Assembly (NCBI RefSeq): GCF_004138135.1
Contig: NZ_RYFD01000017.1
Location: 1-64,000 of the forward strand
Length of the DNA stretch: 64,000 nucleotides
Source: Candidatus Oscillochloris fontis
Lineage (GTDB): Bacteria > Chloroflexota > Chloroflexia > Chloroflexales > Chloroflexaceae
Reading direction: 5' to 3'
A model generated the notes under the pieces. It saw nothing but the letters and a program-made list of their open reading frames with translations, ran no database searches and was not told the origin of the DNA. The position numbers and the translations under genes were made by a program. Below are positions 43,002 to 49,624 of this stretch, one piece after another. The number at the start of each line of letters is the position of its first letter. Within the stretch, counting starts at the first letter, position 1.

Positions 43002-43155
43002 TCAGGGCATGTGCAAAGTCCTTGGGGCTGTGCCCCAAACCTCAATTTTTGGTGTGTTTTGGCGGCTTCGCTGCCAAAACACACCAAAAAAGTTCTTCGG
43101 GGGCGGCTTCGCCGCCCCCGAACCCCCACCGGAGGTGACTTTGCACATGCCCTGA
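43002..43155. repeat. full-length composite three-hairpin element with 19-bp terminal inverted repeats
   Basis: Ends are exact inverses, TCAGGGCATGTGCAAAGTC and GACTTTGCACATGCCCTGA. Inside are hairpin C (TTGGGGCTGTGCCCCAA, 43022), hairpin B (GGTGTGTTTTGGC...GCCAAAACACACC, 43051-43085), AAAAAGTTC, and hairpin A (TTCGGGGGCGGC TTC GCCGCCCCCGAA, 43096-43122). Related copies are at 10271, 16151, 43526 and 58323. Confidence 0.9.
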
Positions 43156-43184
43156 CTACAGATTAAAAGATGATGTTTCATCCC

Positions 43185-43190
43185 TATAAT
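43185..43190 (+). promoter_or_regulatory. candidate -10 box for the orphan antitoxin gene
   Basis: A perfect TATAAT 56 bases upstream of the start codon in an AT-richer stretch between a repeat element and the gene. No good -35 at 17 bases. Confidence 0.35.
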
Positions 43191-43245
43191 TTGTGCTATC
43201 ATTAAGTCGGTGTTACACATTGCCTAGTCGGAGCGAGGTTCTTCT

Positions 43246-43473
43246 ATGAAGCCCGTCGATCTGGAGCATGGTGTGGTGCCGATCTCCCGTGCTGCCTCCG
43301 CTCTTGCCGCGCTGATCAAGCGCTCCCGTTCCAATCAGCAGCCGATCGTCATCACTCAAAAGGGCTATCCGAGTGGGGTGCTGTTGGGAATTGAAATCTA
43401 CACCGAGCTGATCCAGTATGTAACGAAGGAGTCACTGGATCTCAGCATGATTGAAGAATCAACGGATGAGTAG
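43246..43473 (+). CDS. Phd/YefM-family antitoxin-like protein
   Basis: 75 residues with the Phd/YefM pattern: VVPISRAASALAALIKRSRSNQQPIVITQKGYPSGVLLGIEIY. Antitoxins of this family bind DNA with the N-terminal domain and neutralise a toxin with the C-terminal tail. No toxin gene (Doc, YoeB or PIN type) is adjacent; only repeats follow. A homologue with the same core is encoded at 52486-52746. It may be a solitary regulator or the remnant of a pair. Confidence 0.85.
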   Translation: MKPVDLEHGVVPISRAASALAALIKRSRSNQQPIVITQKGYPSGVLLGIEIYTELIQYVTKESLDLSMIEESTDE

Positions 43474-43474
43474 T

Positions 43475-43668
43475 AGTGGCGCATCGGGATGCGCCCCATA
43501 CCCCTCAAGCTAAGGGGATTTCTGCTTGGGGCTACGCCCCAAATCCATAGTTTTGATGGTGCGGTTGGCCGCTTTGCGGCCAACCGCACCATCAAAACAC
43601 TCTTTTTCGTGGATCCCCGCTACAGGCGTAGCTTGAGTTCTATAGGGCGCATCACGATGCGCCCCTAT
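43475..43668. repeat. cluster of palindromes and hairpin elements
   Basis: From left to right: TGGCGCATCGGGATGCGCCCC palindrome (about 43477), hairpin C TTGGGGCTACGCCCCAA (43526-43542), hairpin B with perfect 22-bp arms starting TTTTGATGGTGCGG (43551-43597), then TATAGGGCGCATCACGATGC with its complement (43641-43668). It fills the gap between the antitoxin and the convergent methyltransferase and encodes nothing else visible. Confidence 0.85.
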
Positions 43669-44684
43669 ACCTTGTGCGTAACCTCTAAAACCGCGATCTT
43701 CGTGGCATGATTAAAGGGCGTGGGGTCGCGAAGTGGTGGGTTCATGCGCGTAGTGGGGTAGCCAGTACAATCAGCGGGGACATCAATACGTTCGAGCAGA
43801 CGCACATGGCCATCCTGGCAAAGTGTATCGAGCATGGCAAGGTACTCCTCACCACTCAGAAAGATCGCGTTATTGATCGCCACAAGCCGCCCACCACTAC
43901 GTAACAGCGGGCGGAGTTTGTTGATCAGGCGCGTATAGTTCCCGGCCAGATCGACCACCCCACGGCCAGTTGCCGAAAAAATCGGCGGATCGAGGATAAC
44001 CCAATCAAAGCGCTCATCCGCCCGTTTCAGACGATTCACGACGACCCAGAAATCACCGCTGAGAAAATCTGCACGCTGCACTGGCAAGCCATTGAGGCTG
44101 TAGGAATCCTTGGCTAGATTGAGGAAGCGGCGGTTGAGATCGAGTTGCACCACTCGCCGCGCCCCACCAGCGAGTGCGGCCACCCCCAAACTGCCGGTGT
44201 AGGCGAAGGTGTTGAGCAGAGTCTGGCCGCATGCTTCCCGCTGAAGCAACCCACGTAAACCACGGGTGTCCAGGTAGAAGCTGGCATCACGGTTCATCGT
44301 CAGATCGACCGCGTACCAGATACCATACTCGCGGATGCGCCGAGTAGCCCGTTCACCCCACACCAACCGCCCGGCCTGTCCTTCTGGGGTCGCGGCATGG
44401 CGAATCTTCACCACAACCGCCGTCACCCAAGGCAAACGCGCCCGGAGCCATGCAATCGCCGTAGCAACAAGCGGCTCACCCGTCGCAGGCGGATCGGCAT
44501 AGTTATGAATCACCGCCGTGGTAGCGTAGATATCGAGCACCAGTTCCGGGCAGCCCTCGACAAACCCGGCAAAGAGCCGCCACGCGGTCTGATGCGGGGC
44601 GTCTATCAGATCGGCCCGCGCAGCCAGCGCCAGATCGAGACGTTCAGCGAGCAACGCTATAGTATATTTCTGTCCGTCGCACAT
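43665..44684 (-). CDS. class I SAM-dependent methyltransferase, RlmI-like
   Basis: Probable rRNA cytosine-C5-type methyltransferase. N-terminal part resembles a PUA-linked region (DAPHQTAWRLFAGFVEGCPELVLDIY), then VDLTMNRDASFYLDTRGLR, SAM motif LLNTFAYTGSLGVAALAGGA, RRVVQLDLNRRFLNLAKDSYSLNGL, and the NPPY-like catalytic motif FDWVILDPPIF. It lacks the C-terminal Cys motif in an obvious place, so the exact target is unsure. The ATG chosen is 14 bases after AGGAG; an in-frame GTG 12 bases earlier is too near it. The stop lies in a palindrome. Confidence 0.85.
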   Translation of the reverse strand: MCDGQKYTIALLAERLDLALAARADLIDAPHQTAWRLFAGFVEGCPELVLDIYATTAVIHNYADPPATGEPLVATAIAWLRARLPWVTAVVVKIRHAATPEGQAGRLVWGERATRRIREYGIWYAVDLTMNRDASFYLDTRGLRGLLQREACGQTLLNTFAYTGSLGVAALAGGARRVVQLDLNRRFLNLAKDSYSLNGLPVQRADFLSGDFWVVVNRLKRADERFDWVILDPPIFSATGRGVVDLAGNYTRLINKLRPLLRSGGRLVAINNAIFLSGEEYLAMLDTLCQDGHVRLLERIDVPADCTGYPTTRMNPPLRDPTPFNHATKIAVLEVTHKV

Positions 44685-44714
44685 ACCGCTTCGCACTGCT
44701 CCTAGTATTCATGT

Positions 44715-44776
44715 CTTGACGCCAAGACGCAAAGCCTTCAATAGCATAATCAAGCACAACCTTTGCGTCAAAAAAA
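44715..44776. repeat. truncated dispersed palindromic repeat
   Basis: CTTGACGCCAAGACGCAAAG and AACCTTTGCGTCAAAA form a shortened copy of the GACGCAAAG family, directly left of a full MITE copy. Confidence 0.75.
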
Positions 44777-44777
44777 G

Positions 44778-44930
44778 GCTACACTGTAACTGTTCACACT
44801 TGGGGTAAAAGAAATCTCGTATTGACGCAAAGGCGCAAGGACGCAAAGGTTTTGTTGCAGGCTTTGCGCCTTGGCGTCTTTGCGTCAAAACCGGAATGCT
44901 AGGAGAAGTGTGAACTCTTACGCTACACTG
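44778..44930. repeat. MITE-like element with 9-bp target duplication
   Basis: Element 44787-44921 starts TAACTGTTCACACTTGGGG and ends AGAAGTGTGAACTCTTAC. GCTACACTG is repeated directly at both flanks (44778-44786 and 44922-44930). The interior holds the GACGCAAAGGCGCAAGG / CCTTGGCGTCTTTGCGTC palindrome. Confidence 0.9.
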
Positions 44931-44931
44931 G

Positions 44932-45981
44932 TCAGAAGACAACCCCTTCACTCCCATCGTGAACCGTTGCAGCCGCGCGCGTGAGGCGATCCCGGATGGC
45001 GCGGGCGATTCCAGCCTCTCCCACATCACGGGCGAGAATCAGATCGGGTTGGCGCGCATCGAGGGCACGCAGAGCGGCATAGAGGCGTGCCGCAATCGCC
45101 AGTGGATCACTCGCGGGGCCGAGCGGTTCAATATCTACCGCCAGATCCGCAAACAGCGCCACGTCCTCATCGGGGATGAGCAACCCCACCCGGCGACCCG
45201 CAGCCATCTGGGTGCGCGCAGCCTGCTGGAGCCACGCCTGGCACGCGGTGTCCGGGCCGATACAGAGGTGGAGGGCGTTGTCGGGGGCATAGTGGCGATC
45301 CAGTAAGCCAGGCGCAACTTGGCCGCCAGTGGGGGCCGCCCGACCGCCCACCGCGACCTCACCCAACAGATCACGCAAGGTCTCCAGACTCACCCCGCCT
45401 GGGCGTAGCAGTGTCGGGATTGGCCCGCTTAAATCGAGAACGGTCGACTCGACCCCCAGTGTGGCCGGGCCACCATCCAAGACCATCGCGATCCGCCCGT
45501 GCAGATCGGCCAGGACGTGCGCAGCGCTGGTGGGGCTGGTATGGCCAAAACGGTTCGCACTCGGCGCAGCCACGGGCGTGCCAGCCGCCGCGATCAACGC
45601 CCGCGCCACCGGGTGCGCCGGGATACGCACCGCCACCGTCTCACGCCCCGCAGTAACACCGTAGGGCACAGCGGGGCCACGCGGGAGCACCAGCGTGAGC
45701 GGGCCAGGCCAACAGTGGGCTGCGAGGTGATCAACAACTGCGGGGTAGCCCTTAGTAACCCGTGGCAGATCGGAGAGTTGGGCCAAGTGAACAATCAGCG
45801 GATCTTCGGCGGGGCGGCCCTTGGCGGTAAAGATGCGCGCCACCGCATCAGGGTTGAGCGCGTCGGCCCCTACGCCATAGACCGTCTCGGTTGGAAAGGC
45901 CACGAGGCCACCAGCGGCGAGGATGGTCGCGGCCTCCTGAATACTGGCGGCATCAGCCGGGAGAGTACGAGTCGGTATCAT
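44932..45981 (-). CDS. sua5: L-threonylcarbamoyladenylate synthase (Sua5/YwlC type)
   Basis: Makes threonylcarbamoyl-AMP for the t6A37 modification of tRNAs. YrdC domain: GGLVAFPTETVYGVGADAL, FTAKGRPAEDPLIVHL, WPGPLTLVLPR, SANRFGHTSPTSAAHV. The C-terminal Sua5 domain (RVGLLIPDEDVALF onward) makes this the long, two-domain form, about 349 residues. The ATG at 45981 is 7-8 bases after a TATAAT (45989-45994, minus strand), suggesting a leaderless mRNA; the in-frame ATG at 45990 overlaps that box. A MITE abuts its 3' end. Confidence 0.94.
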   Translation of the reverse strand: MIPTRTLPADAASIQEAATILAAGGLVAFPTETVYGVGADALNPDAVARIFTAKGRPAEDPLIVHLAQLSDLPRVTKGYPAVVDHLAAHCWPGPLTLVLPRGPAVPYGVTAGRETVAVRIPAHPVARALIAAAGTPVAAPSANRFGHTSPTSAAHVLADLHGRIAMVLDGGPATLGVESTVLDLSGPIPTLLRPGGVSLETLRDLLGEVAVGGRAAPTGGQVAPGLLDRHYAPDNALHLCIGPDTACQAWLQQAARTQMAAGRRVGLLIPDEDVALFADLAVDIEPLGPASDPLAIAARLYAALRALDARQPDLILARDVGEAGIARAIRDRLTRAAATVHDGSEGVVF

Positions 45982-45988
45982 GGGGCGC

Positions 45989-45994
45989 ATTATA
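45989..45994 (-). promoter_or_regulatory. -10 box suggesting leaderless transcription of sua5
   Basis: Perfect TATAAT on the minus strand whose expected transcription start coincides with the ATG at 45981. The -35 region is weak. Confidence 0.4.
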
Positions 45995-46030
45995 GCCCAT
46001 TGTGCACTATTGTCGTCTATAATGAACCTG

Positions 46031-46104
46031 GTAGGGGCGAAGCAGCGCCCTCCAACTCAGTTTGTGTTCTCCAGACTACACGGAGGGCGCTGCTTCGCCC
46101 CTAC
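46031..46104. repeat. inverted repeat with perfect 23-bp arms (GTAGGGGCGAAGCAGCG type)
   Basis: Arms 46031-46053 and 46082-46104 begin GTAGGGGCGAAGCAGCG and end CGCTGCTTCGCCCCTAC. A sister copy at 52345-52417 has a compensated base pair (G-C changed to T-A). It lies in the divergent gap between sua5 and the nucleotidase gene. Confidence 0.9.
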
Positions 46105-46221
46105 TAGGTTTCTTGCGCTTTTATCGCGGCTGATATACCATACCTCGTACCTGATATCACGATCTCACACGGTTCAGACGGATGCTCATTGAAGAGAAGA
46201 CAGAGCAGAGGAGAGAGCCCG

Positions 46222-48042
46222 ATGGAGAAGATCTCACGGCGGCAGTTCTTGAAACGGAGCCTGAGCCTTGGTGCCGGTGCGCTTCTGATGATCTACAGCG
46301 ACGGTAGCTATCGTGTTGCGTTGGCCCAAGCGCCAGCAGCCCTGCGCATGCGTGTGCTGCACACCAATGATCACCATGCCCGGATTGAGCCGGTGATGAA
46401 TGGGAGTACCCCACAGCATGGTGGCGTGGCGCGCCGAAAGACCCTGATAGACCAGGTGCGTTCGAGTGAGGCTTTGCCCATGCTTCTGGTGGACGCCGGT
46501 GATGTCTTCCAGGGGACGCTCTTCTTCAACCAGTACAATGGAATGGCCGATCTGGAGTTCTATAACGCCATGGGCTACGAGGCCATGACGATCGGCAACC
46601 ATGAGTTTGACCGTGGTACGACGCTTCTGGCCGACTTTATCAAGCGTGCAACCTTCCCCGTCCTGAGTGCGAATATCCGTGTCCCCGCAGGTTCAGTCCT
46701 CGATGGGCTCTATAAGCCACATATCATTCTGGAAAAGGGCGGTAAGAAGATCGGCATCTTCGGACTCACCCCAGAAGATACCGGCGAACTTGCGAACACG
46801 GGATCTGAAGTGCAGTTTACCTCGGCGATTGTAGCCGCCAAGGAGCAGGTAGCCGCCCTCCAGGCTGCGGGGGTCTTTACGATTATTGCGCTGACTCACG
46901 TTGGGATTGACGTGGATCGCCAGATTGCGCGTGAAGTCACAGGGATCAGCCTGATTATCGGCGGGCACTCGCACACCCCGATGGGGCCGATGAGCAGCAG
47001 TGGCAACCCGCCCTACCCCGAACTGATCGCCGCACCCGACGGTAAGCCAGTGGTGATCGTCACCGATTGGGAGTGGGGGCGTTGGCTCGGTGATCTGACG
47101 CTGGCCTTCAACCAAGACGGCACGATTGTAGATGTGCAGGGCCATCCAACCGAGGTAGTACCTTCGATTGAGGCCGATCCCAGCTTTGAAGAGCGCATTC
47201 AGGTGCTGGCCGAACCGCTAAATCAGTTGCGAGCTACGGTTATTGGATCGAGTAGCGTTGATCTCGATGGGGCGCGCACCAATGTGCGTACCCGTGAGAC
47301 CAATCTGGGCAATCTGATCGCCGATGCGATGCTGATCAAGACCCGCAACCGAGGAGGACAACTCGCCATCACCAATGGCGGTGGCATTCGAGCCTCGATT
47401 CCGGCGGGTGCGATCAGCATGGGGCAGGTTCTTGAGGTGTTGCCCTTCGGCAATACCCTGGCCACGGTTGATCTGAGCGGGGCGCACGTGTGGGCCGCGC
47501 TGGAGAACGGGGTGAGTCAAGTCGAAAGTGGTGCCGGACGCTTCCCGCAGATTGCCGGGTTCAGTTTCACCTATAACCCAGCGCTACCTGTTGGGAGCCG
47601 GGTCACCAGTGTTACGTATGCCGGGGCACCCATGGATAGCAACGCCTACTTCCGTGTAGTTACGAATGACTTTATGCTTGGAGGAGGTGACGGCTATACC
47701 ACCTTCGCTCAGGGCAGTAACCAACTCAACACCGGGCTGATCCTGGCCGATGTGGTCCAAGAGTATATCAGCACGAACTCGCCGATTAATGCCATCGCTG
47801 AGGGCCGGATCAGTGTTGGGCTTGCCGTTGGCAGCCCCGCACCTAACGTAACCCCCACACCACCACCGGCCAGTGGGACACCACTACCCATCCCGGCGAC
47901 CCTCCCCAACACCAGCGCGGGTATGGTGCAGCCGCTTGGCCTACTGGCAAGCCTGGGGGCGAGTGCGTTGGCAGGTGGATGGGCATTGCGCCGCCGAACC
48001 CGAATTGAGCAACCGAATGATGCGGCTGTTGAGGTCGAATAA
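46222..48042 (+). CDS. Tat-exported bifunctional metallophosphatase/5'-nucleotidase with LPxTG-like tail
   Basis: UshA/YfkN-type enzyme that dephosphorylates extracellular nucleotides. Tat signal SRRQFLKRSLSLGAGALL at residues 5-22. N-terminal metallophosphatase: RVLHTNDHHARI, DAGDVFQGTLF, TIGNHEFDRG, GGHSHTP. C-terminal 5'-nucleotidase domain: NLIADAM, ITNGGGIRASIPAG, FGNTLATVDLSG, MLGGGDGY. The protein ends LPNTSAG, a hydrophobic helix and RRRTR, resembling a sortase sorting signal (LPNTS for LPxTG). ATG with GAGGAGAG upstream. It may work with the PhnD-like gene after it in phosphate salvage. Confidence 0.93.
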   Translation: MEKISRRQFLKRSLSLGAGALLMIYSDGSYRVALAQAPAALRMRVLHTNDHHARIEPVMNGSTPQHGGVARRKTLIDQVRSSEALPMLLVDAGDVFQGTLFFNQYNGMADLEFYNAMGYEAMTIGNHEFDRGTTLLADFIKRATFPVLSANIRVPAGSVLDGLYKPHIILEKGGKKIGIFGLTPEDTGELANTGSEVQFTSAIVAAKEQVAALQAAGVFTIIALTHVGIDVDRQIAREVTGISLIIGGHSHTPMGPMSSSGNPPYPELIAAPDGKPVVIVTDWEWGRWLGDLTLAFNQDGTIVDVQGHPTEVVPSIEADPSFEERIQVLAEPLNQLRATVIGSSSVDLDGARTNVRTRETNLGNLIADAMLIKTRNRGGQLAITNGGGIRASIPAGAISMGQVLEVLPFGNTLATVDLSGAHVWAALENGVSQVESGAGRFPQIAGFSFTYNPALPVGSRVTSVTYAGAPMDSNAYFRVVTNDFMLGGGDGYTTFAQGSNQLNTGLILADVVQEYISTNSPINAIAEGRISVGLAVGSPAPNVTPTPPPASGTPLPIPATLPNTSAGMVQPLGLLASLGASALAGGWALRRRTRIEQPNDAAVEVE

Positions 48043-48083
48043 CATTCTAACCCTGCATCTCATGTCTAGCAAAGGAGTCTGAC

Positions 48084-48809
48084 ATGGCCAACATCAAGTT
48101 CATGGTTTGCCCCCACGACACCGTTCGTAATCCTGATGGTTGGTATCGGCTCGTCCAGTTCCTCACCTCGCACTATGAACTGAGTCTGCACTTCGAGATG
48201 AGCCTCGATTTTAGCGAGTTCCGCGAGGCGATGATGAATGCCGACCTCGTCTATGCCAACCCAACTGATGCGATCAACTTGATCGATCAGCATGGCATGA
48301 AGCCGTTGATGCGTCCGGCTGATACCTACGATGAGGCGTTGATTGTCACCGGGCCAGATGGCGACCTACCCGACGTCAGTGCGATCAATGGGGCGATGGT
48401 TGCCAGTGTGGAGAATCTACTGCCCACCCGAATAGGGCTGAAGTGTATGGAGGGGAAAGGCATTAAGCCCGCCGGCATCCTCCACCGCGACTCGTGGCTG
48501 AGTGTGGTGCGCAGCGTGTGGAATGGCGAGGCTCCGTTTGGGATCGTCTACCGCGATGCCTACGAAGAGCTTTCGCAACAAGGCCGCGATATGGTACGAA
48601 TCTTGGGCGAGACCGAAGAGCGTTCGGCGTTCCATATGTTCGTCGCCCGCCCGGTGCTGCACCAGGATCTAGCGACACTCCTACCCTCGCTCACCGAGAT
48701 GCACAACGATCCTGATGGTGCTTCAATCCTGAAGGAGATCAGCATCCCCGCATGGGCGATAGTCTCTGATGATGCACTGGCAAAGATGCGAGCGTTGGTC
48801 AATGGTTGA
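48084..48809 (+). CDS. PhnD-like phosphate/phosphonate-binding protein without signal peptide
   Basis: 241 residues of the PhnD/TauA-type periplasmic-binding fold: [100 protein letters not shown]. Unlike transport partners it has no signal peptide or lipobox ([12 protein letters not shown] start), and no ABC genes are nearby, so it may be a cytoplasmic ligand sensor. Strong AAGGAG ribosome site, 42 bases after the nucleotidase. Confidence 0.75.
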   Translation: MANIKFMVCPHDTVRNPDGWYRLVQFLTSHYELSLHFEMSLDFSEFREAMMNADLVYANPTDAINLIDQHGMKPLMRPADTYDEALIVTGPDGDLPDVSAINGAMVASVENLLPTRIGLKCMEGKGIKPAGILHRDSWLSVVRSVWNGEAPFGIVYRDAYEELSQQGRDMVRILGETEERSAFHMFVARPVLHQDLATLLPSLTEMHNDPDGASILKEISIPAWAIVSDDALAKMRALVNG

Positions 48810-48823
48810 TGCCTCATGATGTG

Positions 48824-48860
48824 TTGGTGGTTTTGATGGCAATACCACCAAAACCACCAA
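48824..48860 (+). terminator. hairpin between the PhnD-like gene and sfsA
   Basis: TTGGTGGTTTT and AAAACCACCAA (48824-48834, 48850-48860) are exact complements. It resembles a short B-type stem of the composite hairpin family. Confidence 0.5.
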
Positions 48861-48868
48861 ATAATGCT

Positions 48869-49603
48869 ATGTCGATTCGAGTTCCACTGATCGCCTCTGG
48901 TTCGCTGGTCGAGGCAACCTTTGTTGCCCGTACCAGCCAGCAGGTGATCGAAGCACAGATCAATGGCAAATATGTGCGGGCACATATGGCTGATCGGGGG
49001 CGGATCAATGACCTGCTCGTGCCCCAAGCACGCCTGTTACTTGCTCCCCGTGATGAGATCGGACGCAAGACGGTCTTCCAGGTCGTTGGGATTTACGAAG
49101 GGGATGATCTCGTCTCGTTGGATACCCACATGCCACACCGGCTGATCGCACGCGCCTTGGCAAGTGGGGCGTTGCCACAATTTGCACGCTATACCAAGGT
49201 GCAGCGTGAGGTAATGGTAGGTGAGCATCGCTTTGATTTCCGCCTCGGTGAAGGGCTGAGCACCTGTTACCTAGAGGTGAAGGCAGTGAATCTGGTGAGC
49301 CAGCGCGTTGCGCGCTACCCCGATGCACCCACCGAGGTTGGACGACGGCAACTCGAACAGTTTGCGATGATCGCCCGTAATGGGCAGCGCTGCGCGATGG
49401 TCTTTATCATTCAACGCCAACGTGCGCGGAGCCTCGTTCCCAATGATGAGGTTGATCCCGCCTTTGGCCGCGCCCTACGCTTCGCACTGGCGAATGGGGT
49501 CGAGATCTATGCCTATCTCTGCCCATTAACTACTGAAGGGATGGAATTGGGTCCAGCCGTCCCGGTCTTTTCGACTATCGAATCGGTACCCCGCGATTTG
49601 TAG
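48869..49603 (+). CDS. sfsA: SfsA family DNA/RNA nuclease
   Basis: Sugar fermentation stimulation protein A homologue. OB-like N-terminus ([21 protein letters not shown]), [23 protein letters not shown], and the nuclease core [44 protein letters not shown], ending [22 protein letters not shown]. The metal-binding D of FDFRL and E/K of YLEVKAV are present. The chosen ATG gives the family N-terminus; earlier in-frame ATGs lie in the intergenic hairpin. No clear ribosome site. Confidence 0.9.
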   Translation: MSIRVPLIASGSLVEATFVARTSQQVIEAQINGKYVRAHMADRGRINDLLVPQARLLLAPRDEIGRKTVFQVVGIYEGDDLVSLDTHMPHRLIARALASGALPQFARYTKVQREVMVGEHRFDFRLGEGLSTCYLEVKAVNLVSQRVARYPDAPTEVGRRQLEQFAMIARNGQRCAMVFIIQRQRARSLVPNDEVDPAFGRALRFALANGVEIYAYLCPLTTEGMELGPAVPVFSTIESVPRDL

Positions 49604-49624
49604 CGTATCGGCTCCCAATGCCAT

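Noticed and set aside
43246-43473. Complete type II toxin-antitoxin module
   Set aside because: Only the antitoxin-like half is present; the next 190 bases are palindromic repeats and the following gene is a convergent methyltransferase.
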